A stretch of 64,000 bases of DNA from an uncultured Rhizobium sp. (GTDB lineage: Bacteria > Pseudomonadota > Alphaproteobacteria > Rhizobiales > Rhizobiaceae): assembly GCA_945952415.1 (NCBI GenBank), contig CAMFIF010000011.1:1-64000 (forward strand), given 5' to 3'. Below, piece by piece: positions 9,027 through 16,676 of the stretch. The notes beneath the pieces were generated by a model. The model was given only the letters and a program-made list of their open reading frames with translations, did not search any database and was not told where the DNA came from. How positions within the stretch are numbered: position 1 is the stretch's first letter; every line of letters begins with the position of its first letter. Position numbers and translations under genes: made by a program.

Positions 9027-10052
9027 TTACTTGAATTCCGACACGCCGCGCCAGAGATCGATGCCGCCATCACGGGCATGGGCGTCGATTTCCTTAAGCT
9101 CCTCGTCCGTGAAGGAGAGGTTCTTCAGCGCATCGAGGGAATCGTCGAGCTGGGCGACATTGCGCGCGCCGATGAGGGCCGAGGTCACGCGGGGATCGCG
9201 CAGCACCCAGGCAATCGACATCTGGGCGAGCGACTGGCCGCGGCGCTTGGCGATGGCATCGAGCGCGCGCACCATGGCCAGGTTCTGCTCCGTCAGCATC
9301 TCCTGCTGGAAGGAGCCGCCCTTGGCCGCGCGGGCATCGGCGGGAACGCCGTTCAGATACTTGTTGGTCAGCATGCCCTGCGCCAGCGGCGAGAAGGCGA
9401 TGCAGCCGGTGCCGAGCTCATCGAGCGTGGCCAGCAGCTTGTCCTCGATCCAGCGGTTCAGCAGCGAATAGGAGGGCTGGTGGATGAGAAGCGGCACGCC
9501 TTCCGCGCGCAGGATCTTTTCCGCCTCGCGGGTGCGCTCCGGCCCGTAGGATGAAATGCCCACATAGAGCGCCTTGCCCTGGCGGTGCATCTGGATGAGC
9601 GCGCTCATGGTTTCCTCCAGCGGCACATCCGGCGTCGGCCGATGCGAATAGAAGATGTCGACATAGTCGAGCTTCATGCGCTTCAGGCTCTGTTCCAGCG
9701 AGGCGAGCACATGCTTGCGCGAGCCGCCCTGGCCATAGGGGCCGGGCCACATGTCCCAGCCGGCCTTGGAGGAAATGACCAGCTCATCGCGCAGATGCTT
9801 GAAATCGCGCTCCAGGATGAGGCCGAAATTCTCTTCCGCCGAGCCATAGGGCGGGCCGTAATTATTGGCGAGGTCGAAATGGGTGACGCCGCGGTCGAAG
9901 GCGCGGCGGATGACGGCGCGGCCGGTTTCGAACACGTCCTCGCCCCCGAAATTCTGCCAGAGGCCCAGCGAGATCGGCGGCAGCTTCAGGCCCGACCGGC
10001 CGCAGCTGCGGTACTCGACGCCTTCATAACGGTTGGATGCGGGAACATACAT
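9027..10052 (-). CDS. Aldo/keto reductase, YghZ/Gpr (L-glyceraldehyde-3-phosphate reductase-like) family
   Basis: A 341-residue NADPH-dependent reductase. The catalytic tetrad is complete: Asp60 and Tyr65 in FDLANNYGPP, Lys96 in SSKAGW, and His137 in YSHRPTPD. The N-terminal YRSCGRSGLKLPPISLGLWQNFGG and the C-terminal ALIGARN match the YghZ/Gpr branch, whose members reduce L-glyceraldehyde 3-phosphate and methylglyoxal. It is 110 bp downstream of, and on the same strand as, a LysR regulator gene, which may control it. AGAAGGAGACCGTCC before the ATG supports the start. Confidence 0.85.
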   Translation of the reverse strand: MYVPASNRYEGVEYRSCGRSGLKLPPISLGLWQNFGGEDVFETGRAVIRRAFDRGVTHFDLANNYGPPYGSAEENFGLILERDFKHLRDELVISSKAGWDMWPGPYGQGGSRKHVLASLEQSLKRMKLDYVDIFYSHRPTPDVPLEETMSALIQMHRQGKALYVGISSYGPERTREAEKILRAEGVPLLIHQPSYSLLNRWIEDKLLATLDELGTGCIAFSPLAQGMLTNKYLNGVPADARAAKGGSFQQEMLTEQNLAMVRALDAIAKRRGQSLAQMSIAWVLRDPRVTSALIGARNVAQLDDSLDALKNLSFTDEELKEIDAHARDGGIDLWRGVSEFK

Positions 10053-10162
10053 GGACGGTCTCCTTCTTTCTATCCGGGAGGGGTCGGCACCGAGGGGTAG
10101 GGCAGTTGCAGACTTGAATCAATACGCGCAAAATCAATGGATCGATGAGGTATGCTCAACGA

Positions 10163-11068
10163 TCAGATGCTGATCGGCTGCACTTCGCGAATGGTCTGGA
10201 TAAGCGCCTGGATACCGGCGGGCAGCTGCCTGCGGCTGGAATAATAGATGGCAAGCGGTGGGCCGATGGAAGACCAGCCGGGCAGCACGCGTTCCAGCCG
10301 GCCGGTCGCCAGATGGGGTTCGGCAATCGTTTCCAGGCAATAGGCGATGCCTACACCGCCCAGCGCAGCACCGATCGCCAGATCCGTGGCGCCGGAGATC
10401 AGCCGGCCCGGCACGTCGATTTCATGGGCCTCTTCGCCGCGTTCGAATTCCCAGTGATAGAGCTGCCCGCGCCCGGTCCGCAGCCGGATACAGGCATGGG
10501 CGGCGAGATCGGCGGGCACCTGCGGCCGCCCGTGCCGGGCGAAATAGGCGGGCGCGGCCACCGCAATCCAGCGCAGCGGCGGGGTGAGGGGCACGGCGAT
10601 CATGTCCTCGGGGATCGAGCCCGCGTAACGGATGCCGGCATCGAATCCCTCCGCGGTCACGTCGAGAAACTGGTCGTCGACGGCCACTTCCAGCTCGATA
10701 TTCGGATATTTCTCCGCAAAGCGCGGCAGCGCCGGCGTGAGGATCAGCGGCACGCAGTCACGCAGCACGTTGATGCGAATGCTGCCCGAGGCGCCGCCGG
10801 CCTGCTGCTGCACCTCCTCGAGACCAAGGGCGATCTGGTCGAGCCCGGCGGACACCCGCCCTGCCAGCGAAAGGCCCGCCGCCGTGGGCGCCACGCTGCG
10901 GCTGGTGCGGTTGAGAAGCCGCACGCCGAGCCGCGTTTCGAGCGCCTTCACCCGGTGGCTGACGGCGGAGACGGTGACATCCAGCTGATCCGCCGCCTTG
11001 CGGAAGCTCTTCAACCTGACGACGAGCAGGAACACCGTGAGATCGGACAACTGGTTCCGGTTGAACAT
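10163..11068 (-). CDS. LysR-family transcriptional regulator next to the aldo/keto reductase gene
   Basis: A 301-residue LysR regulator of the CrgA/DmlR-like type: N-terminal HTH (SFRKAADQLDVTVSAVSHRVKALETRLGVRLL, residues about 20-52), the NRTSRSVAPTAAG hinge, then a ligand-binding domain. The start at 11068 (MFNRNQLSDL) has GAGGGAGCCGCAG upstream. It lies upstream of and codirectional with the aldo/keto reductase gene, so a single transcript or local control is possible. The ligand is unknown. A terminator separates it from the Fsr-like gene upstream. Confidence 0.85.
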   Translation of the reverse strand: MFNRNQLSDLTVFLLVVRLKSFRKAADQLDVTVSAVSHRVKALETRLGVRLLNRTSRSVAPTAAGLSLAGRVSAGLDQIALGLEEVQQQAGGASGSIRINVLRDCVPLILTPALPRFAEKYPNIELEVAVDDQFLDVTAEGFDAGIRYAGSIPEDMIAVPLTPPLRWIAVAAPAYFARHGRPQVPADLAAHACIRLRTGRGQLYHWEFERGEEAHEIDVPGRLISGATDLAIGAALGGVGIAYCLETIAEPHLATGRLERVLPGWSSIGPPLAIYYSSRRQLPAGIQALIQTIREVQPISI

Positions 11069-11126
11069 CTGCGGCTCCCTCTTCGGCTGTTCTTTTCTAG
11101 ACCGGCCGCCCCGGCCCCTGGCAAGC

Positions 11127-11151
11127 AAAAAAGCCCCTTCCGGGGCTTTTT
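11127..11151 (-). terminator. Rho-independent terminator after the Fsr-like gene
   Basis: AAAAAGCCCC-GGAA-GGGGCTTTTTT (minus strand) forms a stable stem with a T-run, 23 bp after the stop codon of the MFS gene. Confidence 0.9.
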
Positions 11152-11173
11152 AGGGGGGCGAGAGGGGCCCGGT

Positions 11174-12376
11174 TCAGCCGTGCTGATGGCCGGGCAGGCG
11201 CGGCAGGAAGACGGTGAGCAGCCCGAGCAGCGGCAGGAGCGACACGACCTGGTAGACGAAAGCGATCCCTTCCCGGTCGGCAAAGACGCCGAGCACCGCC
11301 GCACCGATGCCGCCGAAGCCGAAGGCGAGGCCGAAGAAGAGGCCGGCGATCAGCCCCACCCGGCCCGGCACCAGTTCCTGGGCAAAGACCACGATGGCGG
11401 AGAAGGCGGAGGAGAAGACGAAGCCGATCAGCACCACCAGCACCCCGGTCCAGAAGAGGTTGGCATAGGGCAGGAGCAGCGCGAAGGGAATGACGCCGAG
11501 GATCGAGAACCAGATCACCGCCCGCGAACCGTAGCGATCGCCGATGGGGCCGCCGAAGAAGACGCCCGCCGCCGAGGCACCGAGGAAGAGGAACAGCATG
11601 AGCTGCGCGCTCTGCACGGACACCGCAAACTTGTCGATGGCATAGAAGGTGAAATAGCTCGACAGGCTGGCGAGATAGGCATTCTTGGTCGCCGTCAGCA
11701 CCACGAGGATGAGGAGCGTCCAGACCACCTGGCTGCGCGGCAGCGGCAGGGTGCGGCTCTGAGGCTTGCGCCCCGCCTGGGCACGGCGATGGCGTGTATA
11801 CCAGACGCTGACCCAGGAGAGCACCATGAAGCCGGCAAGGGCGATCAGGGTGAACCAGCCGAGGCTCTGCTGGCCGTGGGGGATGACGATGAAGGCCGCG
11901 AGCAGCGGGCCGATGGCCGTGCCCGTATTGCCGCCCACCTGGAAGAAGGACTGGGCAAGCCCGTGGCGGCCGCCGGAGGCAAGCCGGGCCACGCGGGAGG
12001 CTTCCGGATGGAAGATCGCCGAGCCGATGCCGATGAGGCAGGCGCCGATGACGAGAAAGGCGAAGCTTCCCGCATAGGCCAGCGTAAAGAGCCCGGCGGC
12101 GGTGGACACCATGGCCGCCGGCAGCGAGAAGGGCATGGGCCATCGGTCGGTGATCATGCCGACGGCCGGCTGCAGGAGCGAGGCGGTGACCTGGAAGGCG
12201 AAGGTCAGGAGGCCGATCTCCACGAAGGTGAGCGCGTAATTGTCCTTGAGAAGCGGGTAGAGCGAGGTCAGCAGCGATTGCATGATATCGTTCAGCATGT
12301 GGCAGAAGCTCGCCGCCACGATGACCGAGATGGTCGTCCGCTCGATGTTCATTCCGGTTCCGGCAACAGTTGCCAT
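11174..12376 (-). CDS. MFS efflux transporter, fosmidomycin resistance (Fsr)-like
   Basis: A 400-residue major facilitator with twelve predicted helices. The signature SFCHMLNDIMQSLLTSLYPL in helix 1, GIGSAIFHPEASRVARLAS and FFQVGGNTGTAIGPL are typical of the Fsr branch of drug exporters, in which the histidine-asparagine pair of helix 1 and the FHPE motif are conserved. It is divergent from an AraC regulator across 120 bp containing a long inverted repeat, so it is probably an inducible efflux pump. The substrate is not known from sequence; fosmidomycin is only the name-giving compound. A terminator follows. Confidence 0.85.
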   Translation of the reverse strand: MATVAGTGMNIERTTISVIVAASFCHMLNDIMQSLLTSLYPLLKDNYALTFVEIGLLTFAFQVTASLLQPAVGMITDRWPMPFSLPAAMVSTAAGLFTLAYAGSFAFLVIGACLIGIGSAIFHPEASRVARLASGGRHGLAQSFFQVGGNTGTAIGPLLAAFIVIPHGQQSLGWFTLIALAGFMVLSWVSVWYTRHRRAQAGRKPQSRTLPLPRSQVVWTLLILVVLTATKNAYLASLSSYFTFYAIDKFAVSVQSAQLMLFLFLGASAAGVFFGGPIGDRYGSRAVIWFSILGVIPFALLLPYANLFWTGVLVVLIGFVFSSAFSAIVVFAQELVPGRVGLIAGLFFGLAFGFGGIGAAVLGVFADREGIAFVYQVVSLLPLLGLLTVFLPRLPGHQHG

Positions 12377-12415
12377 GGGTCTGTTCCTGTCTTTTTGTCA
12401 GGCCGCGCCCCGGTG

Positions 12416-12458
12416 GCGGGCCATGCATGGGGTTCTACAGGGCTTGCCCATGGCCCGC
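12416..12458. promoter_or_regulatory. Divergent operator candidate between the MFS and AraC genes
   Basis: GCGGGCCATG (12416-12425) is exactly complementary to CATGGCCCGC (12449-12458); the arm centres are 33 bp apart, about three helical turns. The left arm also overlaps the 10-bp palindrome CCATGCATGG. This spacing suits two regulator dimers on one DNA face. Confidence 0.55.
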
Positions 12459-12496
12459 TTTCGTGGTCTGGTCTAATTATTTCGAGAGTGGGCCAA

Positions 12497-13333
12497 ATGC
12501 GGAAAATCGACTTCATCGCCAGCGGTCAGACCGAGGTGGACGACCCCCATTATGCGAGCCTCGACTGGATCGAGGTGGCGAACGAGCCGGTGCTGGCGCT
12601 CGGCCGCGCCTATCCGGCGGGCTTCAACGTGCCCGAACACAGCCACCGCCGCACCCAGCTTTGGTTTGCCCGGCGCGGTGTGGTGCTGGTGAGCACTTCG
12701 AGCGGGCGCTGGATGATCCCGCCCGGCCATGCGCTGGTCATTCCCGCCGGGCTTCAGCATGCCATCGACGTGATCAGCGACGTGGATATGCATTCGATCT
12801 ACGTACACCCCCCCGCCACCGGGGCCGGCGGACCGCCGCGCGTGGTGGAGGTGACGACCCTTGCCCGCAGCCTCATTGCCGAACTGGTGGAGGCGGACGA
12901 CCGGCCGCTTTCGCCCCGACGCCAGGGGCTGGTGATGGAACTGCTGCTGGAAGAGGTGGCGAACCTGCCGGACAAGCCGCTTGGCCTGCCGGTGCCCGAT
13001 GACGAGCGGCTGGCCCGGCTTTGCCGCGATTTCCTGAAAGCCCCCTCCGCCCGCGCCTCGATAGATGACTGGGCAGCACGGCTCGGCACCAGCCGCCGGT
13101 CCTTCACCCGCTTCTTCCGGGAGGAAACCGGCGTGAGCTTCGGCACCTGGCGGCAGCAGGCCTGCCTCTTCGCCTCGCTGCCGCGGCTCGCCGATGGCGA
13201 GCCCGTGACCCAGGTAGCGCTGGAGGCGGGCTACGAAAATATTGCCGCCTTCACCACCATGTTCCGCCGCGTGCTGGGCAGCGCCCCCAGCCACTACCGG
13301 AAGGCGAGGCGCGACCCGTTCCACGACGCCTGA
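12497..13333 (+). CDS. AraC-family regulator with N-terminal cupin (NimR/YeaM-like)
   Basis: A 278-residue regulator. A cupin-type sensor occupies residues about 20-110 (EHSHRRTQLWFARRGVVLV, IPAGLQHAID), and an AraC-type double HTH residues about 175-270 (SIDDWAARLGTSRRSFTRFFREETG; ALEAGYENIAAFTTMFRRVLGSAPSHYRK). This build matches the NimR/YeaM group, which in E. coli is divergent from and controls an MFS efflux gene, the same arrangement as here. The ATG at 12497 lies close to GAGAGTGGGCC. Likely role: inducible control of the Fsr-like exporter. Confidence 0.85.
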   Translation: MRKIDFIASGQTEVDDPHYASLDWIEVANEPVLALGRAYPAGFNVPEHSHRRTQLWFARRGVVLVSTSSGRWMIPPGHALVIPAGLQHAIDVISDVDMHSIYVHPPATGAGGPPRVVEVTTLARSLIAELVEADDRPLSPRRQGLVMELLLEEVANLPDKPLGLPVPDDERLARLCRDFLKAPSARASIDDWAARLGTSRRSFTRFFREETGVSFGTWRQQACLFASLPRLADGEPVTQVALEAGYENIAAFTTMFRRVLGSAPSHYRKARRDPFHDA

Positions 13334-13479
13334 TTCCGCCCGGCAGGCGGGCTGTTGCAAAGATGTATCTCCCTCATGTTTTAAGCACGCCGAGGGGCAG
13401 GCAAGCGTAAAAATCCACTCCCATTGATGAGGGCATTCAGCCTATGGGGAAGCCACGAGATGCGCGGACGCTGATCGAG

Positions 13480-13517
13480 AAGCCCTGCCCGTTCCAGAAG
13501 GGACCGGCAGGGTTTTT
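13480..13517 (+). terminator. Rho-independent terminator, possibly ending a short non-coding transcript
   Basis: CCCTGCC (13483-13489) pairs with GGCAGGG (13506-13512), followed by TTTTT. It is about 150 bp past the AraC stop, so either the AraC mRNA has a long 3' end or an independent small RNA of roughly 90-150 nt ends here. The 13334-13479 stretch has no ORF I can support. Confidence 0.65.
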
Positions 13518-13549
13518 CTTTGGGGCGGAACGCCATGCCCGCCGCCTTT

Positions 13550-14716
13550 TCAGCCCAGATGGTCGCGGATCGCCCTTATGGCGGCCAGCGCCCGGCGCGT
13601 GCCCTCGGGATTGACGAAATCCGGCCAGGTGGAGAGCTTCACCGCGGTAAAATCGCTCTCCATGTCGATATAGAGAATCTGGCCGAAAACGCCGCGGCAG
13701 ATCAGGATTGGCCGCCCCGCCTCTTCGATCCAGAACTGGTCGCGATAGGCGCCCTTCGGCAGCACATGGCGGTAATCGCCCGCAAAAAGCGCGGGATCGC
13801 CCTTCAGGCAATCGGCAATCCAGGCTTCGGGCACCACCTGCCGCCCTTCCACCCGGCCCCGCCGGGCGATCATCTGGCCGAAGCGGCCGAGATCGCGCAG
13901 CGTCGCATTGAAGCCGCCATCGCCCGCCGCAAAGCCCGAGGGATCAACCGTAAAGCGCGCCTCGCTTTCCGCCCCCATCGGCTGCCAGACATGGCGGGAA
14001 ACGAGGTCGGCGAGCGAAAGCCCGCTTGCCCGCTCCATGCACAGCGCAAGCACGTCGGTTTCGATGGAGCGATAGCGGAAGGCCGCGCCATGGGGCATTT
14101 CCAGCCGGTCGAGCGAGAGAATGAGATCGAACACGGTTTTCGGCCAGTGGGCGCCGCCCGCGGGCTTCCAGCCGGCCGCGGCATCGAGCCAGGCACAGTG
14201 GGAATCGGTCGCCGTATAGGTCTCGTCGAAGAAGACGCCGCTCGTCATGTCCAGCACGTGGCGAAGCCGCGCGCCGCGATAGGCGGTGGCTTCGAGTTCC
14301 GGCACATAGGCGCTGACCGGCGCATCGGGATCGAGAAGCCCTGCCTCGACCAGCGCGCCGGCGGCGGCCGCGCTCACGGATTTAGACACGGACTGCACGA
14401 GATGCAGCGAGCCTTCATGCATGTGGTTGCGGTAATCCTCGACCCGCACCGTGCCGCCCTTGATGACCAGAAAGCCATCCGTATGGCTGTCGGCAAGCCA
14501 GGCGCCGATAGTGTGGCGCTCTCCATCGAGCGTGAAGGGCAGGTCGGAGAGGTCTTCGATCTGCCGGGGCAGTGCGCTCGGCGCATCGGGGGCGCCCGCA
14601 ACCGGCACGGTTTTCAGAAGGTCCGCCACATGCTGGAAAGCCCAGCGGTTGAAGGGGCCGCGATCCCAGTTTTCAGGAGTGAGCCCCTCCGGCTTTTGAT
14701 GCTCGTTTTCGCCCAT
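13550..14716 (-). CDS. Serine hydrolase, beta-lactamase class C fold (6-aminohexanoate-dimer hydrolase-like)
   Basis: A 388-residue penicillin-recognising serine hydrolase. The nucleophile motif is S109-V-S-K112 in LHLVQSVSKSVS and the second motif Tyr215 in FRYRSIET. Numbering and motif context are very close to NylB, the nylon-oligomer hydrolase (Ser112, Lys115, Tyr215). There is no signal peptide, so it is cytoplasmic, unlike class C beta-lactamases. Likely an esterase or amide hydrolase of unknown natural substrate. A palindrome lies in its upstream region (TTCATTTGAA at about 14768). No partner gene is obvious. Confidence 0.8.
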   Translation of the reverse strand: MGENEHQKPEGLTPENWDRGPFNRWAFQHVADLLKTVPVAGAPDAPSALPRQIEDLSDLPFTLDGERHTIGAWLADSHTDGFLVIKGGTVRVEDYRNHMHEGSLHLVQSVSKSVSAAAAGALVEAGLLDPDAPVSAYVPELEATAYRGARLRHVLDMTSGVFFDETYTATDSHCAWLDAAAGWKPAGGAHWPKTVFDLILSLDRLEMPHGAAFRYRSIETDVLALCMERASGLSLADLVSRHVWQPMGAESEARFTVDPSGFAAGDGGFNATLRDLGRFGQMIARRGRVEGRQVVPEAWIADCLKGDPALFAGDYRHVLPKGAYRDQFWIEEAGRPILICRGVFGQILYIDMESDFTAVKLSTWPDFVNPEGTRRALAAIRAIRDHLG

Positions 14717-14795
14717 GCCATACGCCTCCCCGCGCTTGATGCGGGGCGAGCATACAGTGCCGGGCGTTCATTTGAACACCCAGACGTCGCCGTAA

Positions 14796-14808
14796 CACCT
14801 TAAAGGTG
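14796..14808. promoter_or_regulatory. Small palindrome upstream of the serine hydrolase gene
   Basis: CACCTTAAAGGTG is an exact inverted repeat of 6+1+6 bp, about 80 bp upstream of the hydrolase start. With the nearby TTCATTTGAA repeat it is a candidate operator pair; no regulator is assigned. Confidence 0.3.
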
Positions 14809-14838
14809 ATGCATTGCCGATCCCGACGCCGAAGGCAC

Positions 14839-14854
14839 GCCCCGGCGCCGGGGC
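14839..14854. other. GC-rich perfect palindrome downstream of ocd
   Basis: GCCCCGGCGCCGGGGC is a perfect 16-bp palindrome 16 bp after the ocd stop codon. It can fold in the 3' end of the ocd mRNA but lacks a T-run, so it is a weak terminator or stabiliser at best. Confidence 0.35.
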
Positions 14855-14869
14855 CATTCAAAACCCGCC

Positions 14870-15919
14870 TTACGCCTTGGCGCGAAGCAGCATGCCGAAG
14901 AGGTCGCGCGGATCGTCCGGATCGGCCAGCAGGTCGAGCTCCTGGTAGAGATCCGTGCCCTTCAGCCGGTTGCGGACATAGCGCAGGGCCGAGAAATCCT
15001 CGATGGCGAAGCCGACGCTGTCGAAGAGGGTGATCTGCCGCGCTTCACGCCGGCCGGTCTCGAGCCCGGTGATGACCCGCCAGAGTTCGGTGACCGGATA
15101 ATCGGGCGCCATCTGCTGGATCTCGCCTTCGATGCGGGTCTGGGGCGGATATTCGACGAAGGTGTCCGAGCGCAGCAGGATGTCGCGGTGCAGCTCGGTC
15201 TTGCCGGGGCAATCGCCGCCGATGGCGTTGATGTGGATGCCGGCGCCGATCATGTTGTCGGTGAGGATGGTGGCAAACTGCTTGTCGGCGGTGCAGGTGG
15301 TGACGATATGGGCCCCTTCGATCGCCTCTTCCGCCGTGCGGCAGCCGACGACCCGGAGCCCGGAGGCCTGAAGATTGCGCACCGCCTTTTCGGTGGCCCT
15401 GCTGTCGATATCGTAGAAGCGAACCTCCTCGATGCCGACCACCACCTTCATGGCGAGCGCCTGGAATTCCGATTGCGCGCCGCTGCCGATCATGGCCATG
15501 ACCTTCGAACCGGCCGGCGCGAGGTGGCGGGCCGCCATGGCGGAGGTCGCCGCCGTGCGCAGCGCCGTCAGCAGCGTCATTTCCGACAGCAGCACCGGAT
15601 AACCGGTCGCCACTTCCGCAAGCAGGCCGAAGGCGGTGACGGTCTGCAGCCCCTGCGACATGTTCTTGGGGTGGCCGTTCACATATTTGAAGCCGTAGGT
15701 CTCATGATCGGAGGTCGGCATCAGCTCGATCACGCCTTCGGCGGAATGGGAGGCGACGCGCGGGGTCTTGTCGAAGCTTTCCCAGCGGCGGAAATCGTCT
15801 TCGATGGCATCGGTGAGCTCGGCGAGCATCGTCTCGATCCCCACATGATGCACCAGGCGCATCATGTTCTCGACGCTCACGAAGGGCACCAGCGCTTTTT
15901 TCGAGGGTTCGGTCGGCAA
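14870..15919 (-). CDS. ocd: Ornithine cyclodeaminase
   Basis: A 349-residue NAD-dependent enzyme that converts ornithine to proline and ammonia. Typical features are the substrate-side MPTSDHETYGFKYVNGHPKN, the Rossmann stretch VMAMIGSGAQSEFQALA, and INAIGGDCPGKTEL, close to Agrobacterium-type Ocd. The start is read as TTG at 15919, because GAGGA lies 8 nt upstream and upstream residues do not resemble the family. It is divergent from an Lrp-type regulator gene, a common pairing for amino-acid-induced catabolic genes. Its product, proline, would feed PutA encoded at 29.3 kb. Confidence 0.9.
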   Translation of the reverse strand: MPTEPSKKALVPFVSVENMMRLVHHVGIETMLAELTDAIEDDFRRWESFDKTPRVASHSAEGVIELMPTSDHETYGFKYVNGHPKNMSQGLQTVTAFGLLAEVATGYPVLLSEMTLLTALRTAATSAMAARHLAPAGSKVMAMIGSGAQSEFQALAMKVVVGIEEVRFYDIDSRATEKAVRNLQASGLRVVGCRTAEEAIEGAHIVTTCTADKQFATILTDNMIGAGIHINAIGGDCPGKTELHRDILLRSDTFVEYPPQTRIEGEIQQMAPDYPVTELWRVITGLETGRREARQITLFDSVGFAIEDFSALRYVRNRLKGTDLYQELDLLADPDDPRDLFGMLLRAKA

Positions 15920-16050
15920 GGATTTGTCCTCAGATCTGTTGCGGGAGATATGGAGGCTAGCAGGCGAAGCCGACTGGCGGAAATCCCAAAAGAGTGCTAA
16001 TTCCGACGGAAGATTGAACAAATTGCCAGCCCGATTTGCGGAAAATGTCA

Positions 16051-16503
16051 ATGACCGTCAAAGACGCCACCATCGCCAAATATATTCCCGACGAGCTGGA
16101 CCGGCGGATCATCTCGCATCTGAGGGCCGATGGGCGCGCTTCGCTCGCCAAGCTTTCCGAAGCGCTGGGCGTGGCGCGCGGCACGGTGCAGAACCGGCTG
16201 GACCGGCTGATGGAAACCGGCACCCTTCTGGGCTTCACCGTGCGGGTGCGCGACGATTACGAAGGGGTCAGCATCCGCGCCGTGATGATGATCGAGGTAA
16301 CCGGCAAATCCACCACACAGGTGATCCGCCGGCTTCGCGGCATGCCAGAGATCCATTCCCTGCACACCACCAATGGCAACTGGGACCTGATTGCCGATAT
16401 CCGCGCCGCCAGCCTTTCCGATTTCGACCGCGTGCTGCGCGAGGTCCGGATGATCGACGGCGTGGCCAACAGCGAAACGAGCCTGATGCTGTCCAGCGTC
16501 TGA
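16051..16503 (+). CDS. Lrp/AsnC-family regulator divergent from ocd
   Basis: A 150-residue Lrp-type protein: N-terminal HTH (LDRRIISHLRADGRASLAKLSEALGVARGTVQNRLDRLMETG) and C-terminal RAM ligand-binding domain (VMMIEVTGKSTTQVIRRL, GNWDLIADIRAASLSDFD). Such proteins sense amino acids and usually act on the divergent gene, here ocd, so ornithine- or arginine-dependent activation is likely. The start could be ATG 16051 (GCGGA 8 nt upstream) or ATG 16045. Codon use fits its neighbours. Confidence 0.85.
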   Translation: MTVKDATIAKYIPDELDRRIISHLRADGRASLAKLSEALGVARGTVQNRLDRLMETGTLLGFTVRVRDDYEGVSIRAVMMIEVTGKSTTQVIRRLRGMPEIHSLHTTNGNWDLIADIRAASLSDFDRVLREVRMIDGVANSETSLMLSSV

Positions 16504-16517
16504 GCCCCGCCTGCAAT

Positions 16518-16533
16518 AAATGACCGGTCATTT
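16518..16533. promoter_or_regulatory. 16-bp perfect palindrome, TetR-type operator-like
   Basis: AAATGACCGGTCATTT is a perfect palindrome 14 bp after the Lrp gene stop. TGACCGGTCA cores are common in TetR-family operators, but no TetR gene is in the window. It lies 144 bp upstream of the chemoreceptor start. Confidence 0.45.
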
Positions 16534-16582
16534 TCTGGATCTGCGGATTCAGCACCGCTTAAGCACATATCCAGAGAATGAG

Positions 16583-16601
16583 GATATAATTATATTATAT
16601 C
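16583..16601. promoter_or_regulatory. AT-only palindrome upstream of the chemoreceptor gene
   Basis: GATATAAT-TAT-ATTATATC is a perfect 8+3+8 repeat made almost entirely of A and T in a GC-rich genome. It contains TATAAT-like hexamers in both directions and is the likely core promoter or operator of the chemoreceptor gene. Confidence 0.45.
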
Positions 16602-16676
16602 TTGGTTGTGGAGACCAATAAAGACACGCCCGGCGGGTCGGCCTCCATGGCCGGACAATCCGGATCGAGGTCATTC

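Noticed and set aside
10145-12496. Very long open frame on the plus strand running into the AraC gene
   Set aside because: It is antisense to the LysR and Fsr-like genes; its residues are Gly/Arg/Asp/His-rich without any domain, a usual by-product of GC-rich codon use. Only the part from 12497 is real.
13427-13517. Cobalamin or other known riboswitch before the terminator at 13480
   Set aside because: GGGAAGCC is only superficially B12-box-like; the conserved core is absent and no suitable gene follows on the plus strand.
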